Assembly: GCA_003552325.1 (NCBI GenBank)
Contig: PUKM01000230.1
Coordinates: forward strand, 1-21,314
Direction of reading: 5' to 3'
Length of the DNA stretch: 21,314 nucleotides
From: Natrialbaceae archaeon
Lineage (GTDB): Archaea > Halobacteriota > Halobacteria > Halobacteriales > Natrialbaceae
Below are positions 6,933 through 14,700 of the stretch, in pieces; position 1 is the stretch's first letter; the number at the start of each line of letters is the position of its first letter. The notes beneath the pieces are model-generated. The model saw only the letters and a list, made by a program, of their open reading frames with translations. It ran no database searches and was not told the origin of the DNA. The translations under genes and the position numbers were made by a program.

Positions 6933-7175
6933 ATGAGACAGGACCTTACCGAAGACGATATTGGCAAGACAGTTGTGAACGCAAACGGTGAATCCGTCGG
7001 GGTGATCTCGGCGATGCAACACGGGACCGCACACGTCGAACCGGACCCCGGCATGACCGACACGATCAAGGCGAAGCTCGGGTGGGAAGATACCACCGAG
7101 GACACCTACCCATTGCAGGAAGATGCGATCGGCCGAGTAACCGACGACGAAGTCCATCTGGCCGACGACCTGTAA
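6933..7175 (+). CDS. Small PRC-barrel-like protein
   Basis: 80 residues, acidic, no signal peptide or TM segment. The pattern is LTEDDIGKTVVNANGESVGVI, then HVEPDPG and DTIKAKLGWEDTTEDTYPLQEDAI with a short strand VHLADDL at the end. This is the common small haloarchaeal protein usually assigned to the PRC-barrel fold; its partner is unknown. It is a paralogue of the protein on the minus strand at 1-374, most alike in residues 1-50, but without the long disordered tail. A GAGGAAAGG Shine-Dalgarno-like stretch (6919-6927) precedes ATG 6933 at normal spacing. It may be read through from the crotonase gene (57-base gap), although a hairpin lies between. Confidence 0.85.
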   Translation: MRQDLTEDDIGKTVVNANGESVGVISAMQHGTAHVEPDPGMTDTIKAKLGWEDTTEDTYPLQEDAIGRVTDDEVHLADDL

Positions 7176-7181
7176 CCGTCC

Positions 7182-7188
7182 TTTTAAA
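7182..7188 (+). promoter_or_regulatory. TATA-like element before the zinc-ribbon gene
   Basis: TTTTAAA, just after the stop codon of the PRC-barrel-like gene. Transcription would start near 7211, leaving a leader of about 45 bases with the GAGGGG ribosome site before ATG 7256. Confidence 0.4.
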
Positions 7189-7255
7189 CCGTCCCCTATA
7201 GCCGGGGCGACATCCCTTGGGAGTTGTGAACGAAGAACTGATCGAGGGGAATACG

Positions 7256-7405
7256 ATGTCAACCGTCCACTTTACCTGTCCGGAATGTGAGCAACGACTG
7301 ACGCTCGAGGAGGCCCGTCGAGCAGCAGTCGTCGCCACCGGCTGCCCACTCTGTACCGCTCCTATCGGGGCAACGGCGTTCGAACCACTGGAGCGTGTTC
7401 AATGA
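7256..7405 (+). CDS. 49-residue zinc-ribbon micro-protein
   Basis: MSTVHFTCPECEQRLTLEEA begins a 49-residue protein with two CPxC knuckles (CPEC at residues 8-11, CPLC at about 31-34), the arrangement of a single zinc ribbon. Haloarchaea carry many such micro-proteins of 40-60 residues (for example the group now called DUF7560); most lack a defined function and some affect motility or biofilm. The start is ATG 7256, chosen because GAGGGG (7244-7249) sits six bases before it and the ribbon begins a few residues later; the in-frame TTG at 7217 would add a non-homologous stretch. It converges on the split-barrel gene with an 11-base gap. Confidence 0.8.
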   Translation: MSTVHFTCPECEQRLTLEEARRAAVVATGCPLCTAPIGATAFEPLERVQ

Positions 7406-7416
7406 GCACCAGGTGA

Positions 7417-7881
7417 TCAGTCGTGTGCCTCGCGGTCGACCTCAGTGTGGCGGCCACTGATTTCGGTTGGCTCGAGCCGGTAGAGTTGAATCTGTAAATT
7501 CGGTTTTTCAGCGCCCCATATCTCGAACAGTGGTCGCTTCGCCTCTCCATACTGCTCGATCAGGGTGACGTTCAGATCCGCGGGATCAACTTCCTCGAGG
7601 TCGCCAGTGGCGACGATGCTACGGTAGTGTTCGCCCGCCCCATCCTCATCGTACACGACTAATCGCGTCTTCGGAGTTGATGCAAGAAACCGACGTTTTT
7701 CGCTATCGGGTCGTGAAACCAACCGGAGAAAAAACGCCCGTTTGTCCGCGTCGTACCCATAGGAGATCGGGATTGCATACGGCTCGTCGTCGTCGGCGAG
7801 TGAGAGAACCCCCGTCTCGTGCTCGCTGAGGAACCTGTCGATCTCCGCCGCCGTCATCTCGGTCTCCTCGGCTAATGACAT
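7417..7881 (-). CDS. Pyridoxamine 5'-phosphate oxidase-like split-barrel protein
   Basis: 154 residues. The N-terminal pattern (TAAEIDRFLSEHETGVLSLADDDEPYAIPISYGYD, given in parts: ETGVLSLADDDEPYAIPIS at about 21-39) is the first strand pair of the PNPOx/FMN-binding split barrel, followed by the central strands FFLRLVS, TRLVVYDED and YRSIVATGDLEEV. Such small haloarchaeal proteins bind FMN, F420 or haem, or nothing; the ligand is not predictable here. Cytoplasmic, functional as a dimer by family. It lies 35 bases downstream of the Bat-type regulator on the same strand, so the regulator may control it or the two may be co-transcribed. A TTAA-containing stretch (about 7911-7918) some 33 bases before ATG 7881 may be its own TATA element, overlapping the regulator's stop codon. 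Confidence 0.8.
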   Translation of the reverse strand: MSLAEETEMTAAEIDRFLSEHETGVLSLADDDEPYAIPISYGYDADKRAFFLRLVSRPDSEKRRFLASTPKTRLVVYDEDGAGEHYRSIVATGDLEEVDPADLNVTLIEQYGEAKRPLFEIWGAEKPNLQIQLYRLEPTEISGRHTEVDREAHD

Positions 7882-7916
7882 CGTCGTACGTGGAGCAAGT
7901 CCCCAGGTGGCATTAA

Positions 7917-8576
7917 CTATTTTCTTCCCGTCTCGTCACCGAGGATGTCTCCCAGCAGTTTCGTTTGCGCAGTAACGAGATGCTCGGTGAACGTCGACTG
8001 TGAAATCTCGAGTTCGGCCGCAAGTTCCGTCGCATTCGCCCCTTTTGGCCGTTCGAAGTACCCTCGTTCGTACGCGAGCGTCAGGACCTCGAGTTGTCGC
8101 TCGGTGAGTGAGCCACGGTTGACGAACACCTGCTCTTCGGGCGTGCCCTCGAGCGGTGGCTGGAGCAGTTGGTTGACATCGAGCGATGGGTACCGTTCTC
8201 GGAGCATTTCCATAACCTGCTGGAGCTGGTCGAAATCCTCGGCGTGAAAGACCAGGGTGAGTGCGCCGCTGTCGGCGACGTACCGGTGAGACGGACAGCC
8301 AAACGAGCCCAAACAGGCACAGGGGCAGTCGATCCCGTCGTGGCGGCGACGATAGATGCTCGAGGCACCATACGAAAACAGAGGGCCAGCGAGCAGTTCG
8401 TGGTCGGCAGGTTCTTCAGTTGGAGCCAAAAATTCCGAGACTGATCCGGTTTCGTTACCGTTCCCTACGCTGCGTGAAACTTGCTCGATCCGGCTTTCAC
8501 TCGCCGCAGAAAACGCGGCGACTGGACAGGCGTCGGGGTCGTCGATCGTGACGGTAGCCCGAATTCCCGGCGACAT
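7917..8576 (-). CDS. Bat-type HTH-10 transcriptional regulator with Cys cluster
   Basis: 219 residues from ATG 8576. The C-terminal segment (about 157-212: LTERQLEVLTLAYERGYFERP, then ATELAAELEISQSTFTEHL) is the bacterio-opsin activator HTH-10 domain, a DNA-binding helix-turn-helix found throughout haloarchaea. The N-terminal half is a sensor-like region that contains CPCACLGSFGC followed by PSH: Cys84, Cys86, Cys88, Cys94 and His97 could bind a metal or act as a redox switch. The frame stays open upstream to GTG 8651, but ATG 8576 is preferred because MSPGIRATVTIDDPDACPVA looks like the natural N-terminus of this family and the extra 25 residues are Gly/Pro-rich. It diverges from the GNAT gene and precedes the split-barrel gene, its likeliest local target (inference). 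Confidence 0.82.
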   Translation of the reverse strand: MSPGIRATVTIDDPDACPVAAFSAASESRIEQVSRSVGNGNETGSVSEFLAPTEEPADHELLAGPLFSYGASSIYRRRHDGIDCPCACLGSFGCPSHRYVADSGALTLVFHAEDFDQLQQVMEMLRERYPSLDVNQLLQPPLEGTPEEQVFVNRGSLTERQLEVLTLAYERGYFERPKGANATELAAELEISQSTFTEHLVTAQTKLLGDILGDETGRK

Positions 8577-8681
8577 AGTGAGTGGATACTCACCAGCCGG
8601 TCTTGAAGCTCTGGGTTTGGTCGCGGTAATTCCCGGTCCGGTTCCACCCACGTTCGGTCCCGTCTCACACCGTCGAAGACC

Positions 8682-8689
8682 TTTTTACA
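8682..8689 (+). promoter_or_regulatory. TATA element of the GNAT gene
   Basis: TTTTTACA centred about 26 bases before ATG 8711, the spacing expected for a leaderless transcript. It lies in the gap between the divergent GNAT and Bat-type genes. Confidence 0.6.
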
Positions 8690-8710
8690 CGACCCGTTCC
8701 TGCATCGAAC

Positions 8711-9241
8711 ATGCCATCGAGACACGTTGTTCGGCCCGCCAAACACGATGACGCTGCCGGGATTCGAGCCGTTGCTCGAGCGAGCTGGCATGCGGCTTAC
8801 GACGACTTTCTTGGGCCCGGAACGGTGGAGCGAATGATCGAACGCTGGTACGCCCTCGAGTCCCTCGAGCGTGCGATTCGTTCCCCCGATCAGCACCTGT
8901 TCGTTGTCGACACATCAGACGGTTGTCAGGAGCGTCTACTCACTGGATTCGTCCACGTCGGCCCATGGCCGGACGGCCCAGCCACGCTCGGGAAATGCAG
9001 CCGTTTGTACGTCCATCCGGGTCAGTGGGGCGAGGGTATCGGCACCGAGCTCCTCGAGCGTGGGCAAGCGACACTCGCACAGGAGGGGTACCACCGGGTA
9101 CGCCTCGAGGTGTTCGAGGCGAACGAGCGAGGGCAGCAGTTTTACCGAGGCCGGGGGTACACGGTCTCGGGGACGGAAACGGAACGACTCGATGGAACGA
9201 ACCGTCGCTTGCTACTGATGGAGGCCCCCCTTCGGCAGTAA
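8711..9241 (+). CDS. GNAT-family N-acetyltransferase
   Basis: 176 residues, the usual size for a single GNAT domain, which transfers acetyl from acetyl-CoA to an amine of a small molecule or protein. VRPAKHDDAAGIRAVAR (about 7-23) is the first strand-helix. CSRLYVHPGQWGEGIGTELL (about 97-116) contains motif A with the pyrophosphate-binding Q-W-G-E-G-I-G loop. RLEVFEANERGQQFYRGRGY is motif B, with the Phe-Tyr and Gly-Tyr pair characteristic of the family. Residues 23-60 (RASWHAAYDDFLGPGTVERM) resemble GNATs of the PhnO/RimI-like haloarchaeal group. No target can be named. It has its own TATA element and is followed by phoU after 56 bases, which also has its own promoter. Confidence 0.85.
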   Translation: MPSRHVVRPAKHDDAAGIRAVARASWHAAYDDFLGPGTVERMIERWYALESLERAIRSPDQHLFVVDTSDGCQERLLTGFVHVGPWPDGPATLGKCSRLYVHPGQWGEGIGTELLERGQATLAQEGYHRVRLEVFEANERGQQFYRGRGYTVSGTETERLDGTNRRLLLMEAPLRQ

Positions 9242-9268
9242 GGGGTGGCGTATGTCGCCGACGCAAGC

Positions 9269-9276
9269 TATTTTAA
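9269..9276 (+). promoter_or_regulatory. TATA box of phoU
   Basis: TATTTTAA centred 26 bases before ATG 9298, implying a leaderless or nearly leaderless mRNA. No pho-box-like repeat could be recognised beside it. Confidence 0.65.
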
Positions 9277-9297
9277 CCCCGCAAAGGTGGCTCCTGT

Positions 9298-9969
9298 ATG
9301 GCCAGAAAATCGTATCAGGAACAACTTCGCGAACTTCGTGAGGAAGTGTGTTACATGAGCGAAGTCGTGATGGAACGGCTCCGGATGGGGCTCGATGCCC
9401 TCGACCGGAAAGACACCACCCTCGCACGCGAGGTCATCGAAGGTGACGGCGAGGTCAACCGGATGTACCTCGACCTCGAGCAACAGTGCATCAACCTCTT
9501 GGCACTGCAACAGCCCGTCGCGAGCGACCTCCGATTTATCGCTTCTTCGTTCAAGATCATCACCGATCTCGAGCGGATCGGCGACCTCGCGGTCAACCTC
9601 GGTGAGTACACCATCGACGCCGAGCAGGATCTCTTCCCGGATGTCGACGTGCAGGCAATGGGTGCACTCACGCTCGAGATGATCGACGATGCGATGAGTG
9701 CCTACGACGACGAAGATATCGAGGCGTGTTACGAACTGGCGACCCGTGACGACGATCTGGACCTGTTTGCCGAGCGGGCGAGCGGCATCGTCGTCCGTGA
9801 CCTCATCGAACGCGAACTCGATTCACACGAGGAGGTCGAGACGCTGCTTCAGGACGTGTCGAGACTCCTATTGACGATTCGGGACCTCGAGCGTGTGGGC
9901 GACCACGCGGTCAACATCGCGGCCCGGACACTCTATATGGTCGAGAACGACGACGAACTGATCTATTGA
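9298..9969 (+). CDS. phoU: PhoU-family phosphate signalling regulator
   Basis: 223 residues, all-helical, full length for PhoU: two similar three-helix bundles. Each bundle shows the metal-binding signature, DLERIGDLAVN at residues 90-100 and DLERVGDHAVN at 196-206, which hold multinuclear iron or zinc clusters in known structures. PhoU proteins restrain phosphate uptake by the Pst transporter and modulate phosphate signalling. No pst or phosphate-transport gene is in this window, so this is a stand-alone copy; haloarchaea often have several PhoU-like proteins and this could be a regulatory variant. Note that it has no fused AbrB/SpoVT domain, unlike another common haloarchaeal class. It lies tail to tail with the DUF7344 gene, with a gap of only four bases. 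Confidence 0.92.
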   Translation: MARKSYQEQLRELREEVCYMSEVVMERLRMGLDALDRKDTTLAREVIEGDGEVNRMYLDLEQQCINLLALQQPVASDLRFIASSFKIITDLERIGDLAVNLGEYTIDAEQDLFPDVDVQAMGALTLEMIDDAMSAYDDEDIEACYELATRDDDLDLFAERASGIVVRDLIERELDSHEEVETLLQDVSRLLLTIRDLERVGDHAVNIAARTLYMVENDDELIY

Positions 9970-9973
9970 GTCA

Positions 9974-10600
9974 CTAGTCTCCCTCGAGGCGTTGTGTGAG
10001 ATCGAATTCACCAATTTTCGAACGCCAGGCATGCCCGCTAGTGAGGAGTCCAAAGAGGACAACGATCCCGCCAGCAAGGCTCAGTGGCGGGACGGGAAGC
10101 AGTTCGAGCATCGTGAGCACCACCACTACTCCGGAGATCCCGGTCAACACGGCGTAGGGTTGCCAGGAGTCGTCGGTGGGGCGTTCCCCGGTTGGTTCGG
10201 ATCCGGAGTGCTCGAGATATGGCCGGAACTCCTGTATTCGATCGGTGCGCTCGATTCGGCCACGATCTTTCTCGTACACGACGATATCGTAGGCGTCGAG
10301 TTTTGGAAGGTGCGTTTGATAGAGTGAAATGTACACTCGCTGGCGTTGACTCGAGTCCAACTGCTCGATTGGGATGCCCTGTTCGCGGCTCGCGACCCAC
10401 TCTGCGAGATCACGGATGTTCGCATTCGGTTCGACCTCGAGTAAGTACTTGATCGTCTCACGTCGGCGACTGGTCTGCAGCACGTGATACCGGTCGTCCG
10501 GCGAGAGGTGGGCCGGCGAGGAACGTTGTGTGCCGCTTTCGCCGTCGTCCGACTCGAGCGAGGCGTGCCGTGTGGAGACGGCGGATGGTGACGGGCACAT
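9974..10600 (-). CDS. DUF7344-type winged-helix membrane protein
   Basis: 208 residues. After a disordered N-terminus, residues about 32-122 (LSPDDRYHVLQTSRRRETIKYLL, then RVYISLYQTHLPKLDAYDIVVYEK) form the haloarchaeal winged-helix-like domain known as DUF7344. It has the arginine-rich second helix and the Tyr-Gln-x-His-Leu-Pro-Lys-Leu motif. Two TM segments follow (about 147-167 and 172-190), so this is a membrane-anchored DNA-binding-like protein with its domain in the cytoplasm. Function is unknown; such proteins are abundant in haloarchaea and often stand alone. A strong TATA box about 31 bases upstream of ATG 10600 indicates a nearly leaderless transcript. Confidence 0.85.
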   Translation of the reverse strand: MCPSPSAVSTRHASLESDDGESGTQRSSPAHLSPDDRYHVLQTSRRRETIKYLLEVEPNANIRDLAEWVASREQGIPIEQLDSSQRQRVYISLYQTHLPKLDAYDIVVYEKDRGRIERTDRIQEFRPYLEHSGSEPTGERPTDDSWQPYAVLTGISGVVVVLTMLELLPVPPLSLAGGIVVLFGLLTSGHAWRSKIGEFDLTQRLEGD

Positions 10601-10626
10601 CTGTCAACCTCTACGACTAACGCATA

Positions 10627-10635
10627 ATATATAAA
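10627..10635 (-). promoter_or_regulatory. TATA box of the DUF7344 gene
   Basis: Read on the minus strand this is TTTATATAT, one of the clearest TATA boxes in the window, about 31 bases before ATG 10600. The rest of the gap up to 10794 holds only the promoter and ribosome site of the MBL gene. Confidence 0.7.
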
Positions 10636-10794
10636 CTATTCAGTCTTTCATGCCGGAAAAACGATTCCAATTAGCGATTGTCCGTGGCTGAACGGTTTTT
10701 GCCACCGAGACCCCCAGTTCGGCAAACGTGAGAAGCGCCAGTAGGTTCGTCTCTGGGAAACGTATTTCAGTGCAAAGGGAGGACTAAGCCCTGT

Positions 10795-11529
10795 ATGCGC
10801 GTCACATTTCTCGGCACGGGGAGCGCGATACCTACGGGCGAACGCTTCCAGAGTGGCCTGCTCGTGCAAGACGATAGCAAGACCGTGCTCGTCGACTGTG
10901 GGAGCGGCGTCCTCCACCGCCTTCAACAATCAGGTGTCGGATTCGAAGCCGTCTCGAGTGTACTCCTGACACACCACCATCTGGATCACGTTGCCGATTT
11001 GTTCCCGCTACTCAAAGCGCGATGGCTCGCTGGTGAAGACGCGATCGAGATCGTCGGTCCACAGGGAACGAAAGCGCTGCTGGATGGCCTTTTTTCGGTC
11101 CACGACTATATGGACGGCCGGCTCGAGCTCAGCGTGCGGGAGGTGGGCCCTGGTTCGTTCTCCGTTGGGGGCTTCGACGTCGAGGCATACGAGACCCGCC
11201 ACTCGATGCGGTGTCTCGCCTACCGGTTTGGGGACTATTTGACCGTGAGTGGTGATAGCGAAGCGTTCGCGGGCCTCGCGAGGTTTGCGGACGGATCAGC
11301 ACTGCTGGTTCACGACTGTTCGTTTCCGGACGATGTCGACGTGTCGAATCACCCAACGCCGGAAACACTCGGTAACGCACTCGCCGGCCACGAGTACGGC
11401 CGTGTGTATCTCACCCACCTCTATCCGCACACCAACGGTCACCAGACGGCGATGCTCGAGTCAATCGCCCAACGGTACGACGGAGACGTCAGATTTGCGG
11501 AAGACCTCCGGACGGTCTCCGTCGAGTGA
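10795..11529 (+). CDS. RNase Z-like metallo-beta-lactamase-fold hydrolase
   Basis: 244 residues. MRVTFLGTGSAIPTG at the N-terminus and THHHLDHVAD (His60, His62, Asp64, His65) are hallmarks of the ElaC/RNase Z-like branch of the MBL superfamily. The other predicted zinc ligands are present: His136 (ETRHSMRC), Asp154 (VSGDSE) and His208 (LTHLYPH), and NHPTPE near 185-190 resembles the His-x-Thr motif of this group. It is shorter than a true tRNase Z (about 305 residues) and lacks a recognisable flexible exosite arm, so it may be a phosphodiesterase or an arylsulfatase-like enzyme rather than a tRNA 3'-processing enzyme. A GGGAGGA site (10778-10784) and a TATTT patch (10763-10767) precede ATG 10795. 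It is followed by the exporter gene after 211 bases. Confidence 0.85.
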   Translation: MRVTFLGTGSAIPTGERFQSGLLVQDDSKTVLVDCGSGVLHRLQQSGVGFEAVSSVLLTHHHLDHVADLFPLLKARWLAGEDAIEIVGPQGTKALLDGLFSVHDYMDGRLELSVREVGPGSFSVGGFDVEAYETRHSMRCLAYRFGDYLTVSGDSEAFAGLARFADGSALLVHDCSFPDDVDVSNHPTPETLGNALAGHEYGRVYLTHLYPHTNGHQTAMLESIAQRYDGDVRFAEDLRTVSVE

Positions 11530-11660
11530 GACTGACTCCAATGACTCCTCCTCGAGAAGGGGGCCCGACTGCAATGGGTCGTCCCCGTATCGACGCGGAA
11601 AGAGAGTTTCGGTCGCCCATGTGGGCTACCCTGCCACCGATCACACCGCTCTGACAGTAC

Positions 11661-11668
11661 ATATTTAC
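11661..11668 (+). promoter_or_regulatory. TATA element of the first RND exporter
   Basis: ATATTTAC, which places the transcription start near 11690. It is flanked by TGACAG (11652-11657) and CTGTCA (11676-11681), a 6-bp inverted repeat centred on the TATA box that could be an operator. Confidence 0.5.
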
Positions 11669-11696
11669 TCGGTGCCTGTCAACGACCCGATACCGA

Positions 11697-11744
11697 ATGG
11701 GTGAAAGCAGTGAGCAACCAGCCTCGAGAGGTGCGTGGGTGTGA
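11697..11744 (+). CDS. Possible 15-codon leader ORF coupled to the exporter start
   Basis: ATG 11697 opens a 15-codon frame (MGESSEQPASRGAWV) whose stop TGA (11742-11744) overlaps the preferred GTG start of the exporter (11741-11743) as GTGA. The ATG lies about 33 bases after the TATA centre, where a nearly leaderless mRNA would begin. Ribosomes finishing the small frame could restart on the GTG. It may also be a chance frame; there is no homology evidence. Confidence 0.35.
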   Translation: MGESSEQPASRGAWV

Positions 11745-14700
11745 GTCGAATCGCCGCCCTCGCGAATGCGGTGACCACACACACACGGCTGGTCCTGGCG
11801 TTCTGTCTCGTCCTGACGCTGGTCCTGGGTGCCGGATTGGCGGCCCTCGAGACGGAAACCTCACTCGAGCAGTTCGAAACCGACACGCCAGAAAGCGACG
11901 CCCTGACGACGGCAGACGAGCGGTTTGCGGAAGTCGATGAGAACACGACGACGGTGCAAGTCGTCGTCTCGGCCGAAAACGCCCTCGAACGGGACGCGCT
12001 CCTCGACGGGCTCAGGTTCCAGCAATCGGTACTCGAGGATGACGACATCGAACCGACGCTCGTCGAGGAGGAACCAGTCGTGGGCGTCGAGAACGTGCTC
12101 GCGACGGCGCTGATCCGACTGGATGAGGTCGACGCACTCGAGGCACGGGCGGCTGACCTCGAAGCGGACGCCGAGGCCGTCGAATCGGACATCGAGCGGC
12201 TCGAGGCGGCACTCGAGTCGGTCGCTGCAACACAGGCGAGCTACGAAGTCCTGAACGACTCATACGAGCACGAGGAAATCGACGAGGACGAGTACGACCG
12301 CCGGTCGGCCGAGCTCGAGGCGTCGATCTCCACGACGGTGGATAACGCGACGGCCCCACTGGAACCGGACCAGCAGGATGCGTTCGAGGATGCCGCAGCG
12401 AGACTGCGGGGGCTCGAAGCCGAGCGAGCCCAATACGAGCGTGACCTCGCGGACGGGGAGATCAACCAGGCGACCTACGATGCCCTGATCGATCGACTCG
12501 AAGACGAACGCGAACAGACGATACGGGACGGCTCCCAGTGGGTGTTCAGCGAGGAGCTGTCCGCACTGCAAACGCGAGCCGATGACCTCGAGGACGAACG
12601 GGAAGAGATCGAACGACTCGAACAGCCGCCACTCGAGGAACAGATCGACGCCCTCAAGGAGGCGACCGACGCGGACTTCGAAGCGGCGGTGACGACTGTT
12701 CTTGGCGAGGATGGCCCCGGAAGCGAGGAAGCCCTGCGGCTGTTGCCGTCGTCGTACGAACCGGGGGCGCTCGAGGCGGACGAACGACTCGTGGTGATTA
12801 CACAGTCATTCGACCGGAGCGCCGAGATGGGGGAGCCAGGGCCGGTCGCGAACGACGCGCAGATGGAACTGACCGATCGCGTCCAGTCGTGGAACGACGA
12901 CACGCTCGTGTTTGGCTTCGCCACGGTCTCGAACGCCGTCGATCAGGCCGTTACCGACAGTCTCGTACTCGTCGGACCGCTCGCCGTCGCGTTCGTCATC
13001 CTGACGCTGACAGTAGCCTACCGTGATCCGCTCGATATTGCCCTGGGAGTGGCCGGTATTGGGCTCGTCCTGGTCTGGACCTTTGGACTGGCAGGATGGG
13101 CGGAAATCGCCTTCACACAGGTGTTCGTCGCCGTTCCGGTCTTGCTCATCGGGCTCTCGATCGATTACGCGATTCACGTCGTTATGCGCTACCGGGAACG
13201 CCGGGAGGAGGCACCACTCGGTACGGCGATGACGCTCGCACTCGGTGGGGTGGGACTCGCACTGCTCTGGGTGACGGCAACGACAGCGGCTGGATTCCTC
13301 GCGAACCTCGTCAGTCCGATTGCCCCCATCCGCGAGTTCGGCCTCGTCAGTGCCGTCGGTATCGTCGCCTCGGTAGTCGTGTTCGGGGCCGTCATCCCGG
13401 CGTGTAAGCTCACGCTCGACGGGACACTCGAGGCACGCGGGTTCGACCGGACGCGACGGCCATTGGGCGGTGGTGATCGTCTCGGCCACGCGCTCACGCT
13501 CGGGTCGACACTGGCCAGACGGGCACCCGTGGTCGTCGTTCTCTGTGCGCTCGTGGTCACAGCGGGCGGTGTCTACGGGGCCACGCAGGTGGATACCACG
13601 TTCGAGGAGGACGATTTCTTCCCCGACGAGCCACCCCTCGGTGAGACACTCGGTCCCTTCGGGGGTGACGCCTACCAGGTGCAGTCGATACTCGCTCACC
13701 TCGAGGCGAACTATCAACGAGGAGATGGCCGGGCGCAGATAGTGGCGACGGGAGCGGTAACCGATGGGCAGATGCTGCAACGAGTAGCGACGGCAGAAGC
13801 GTACGCCAACGAGAGCGATGTGGTGTACGTGCTCCCTGGAAACGAGAGCGACGTGCGTTCCCCACTGTCGATGATGCAGGAAACGAAACCCGAAAGCGAC
13901 TCGTTTAATGCCAGCTTCCAGCTCGCCGACCGAACTGAGGACGGCGTGCCGGATCAGAACGTCGAAGGTCTGTACGACGGCTTGCTCGAAGCGAACCCCG
14001 GTGCAACGGACGTCGTGTACCGAACGGAGGCAGGGGAGTACGAATCGATTCGGTTGCTCGTTGGCATCGATGGTGCCGCCTCGAACGAGGCGGTCGCGGC
14101 GGAGATGGACGCCATCGTCGGGATCCTCGAGAGTGACGAGGACGGTCAGGGGGGCGACATCGACGCGATTGCGACGGGTGAACCCGTCGTGACGTACGCA
14201 CTCGAGCGAACCGTCTTCCAGAGCATCGTCCACGGGCTGGCGGTTGCGATGGCGGCCGTGCTCGCTTTCCTCGTGATCGGGTTCTCCATCAGGGGCCAGG
14301 GGCCGACGCTGGGAGTCGTGACGACGATTCCCGTCGTGGTCGCACTGGGGGCAACGGTGCTGACGATGGCCGTGACCGGGGTGCCGTTCAACCTGCTCAC
14401 GGGAACCGTTGCGAGCCTCACCATCGGTCTGGGGGTCGCCTACGCCATCCACGTCAGTGTGCGGTACGTCGCTGCACTCGAGGCGGGGAACGATCCCTGG
14501 AGTGCCTTGGATCACACGATGACCTACACGGGCAGCGCGCTCGCTGGAAGTGCCGTCACGACGATCGCCGGTTTCGGCGTGCTCGTGGTCGCCGTTGTTC
14601 CCCTGCTCAGACAGTTTGGGCTCGTGACAGCGATGACGATTGGGTTCGCGTTTCTGGCCAGCGTGGGAGTCTTACCGACGCTCCTCATCCTCTGGACACG

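Noticed and set aside
8577..8651. N-terminal extension of the Bat-type regulator to GTG 8651
   Set aside because: The added 25 residues are Gly/Pro-rich and ATG 8576 gives a family-like N-terminus; not excluded, since neither start has a clear ribosome site.
10795..11529. Calling the MBL protein a true tRNase Z (rnz)
   Set aside because: The zinc ligands fit, but it is about 60 residues short and has no visible exosite arm, so a general RNase Z-like hydrolase is safer.
12806..14515. Long open frame of 569 codons on the minus strand
   Set aside because: It lies wholly inside the exporter gene on the other strand. It has no recognisable motif, is rich in Arg, His and Glu and lacks the normal haloarchaeal hydrophobic pattern; GC-rich genes commonly leave such shadow frames.
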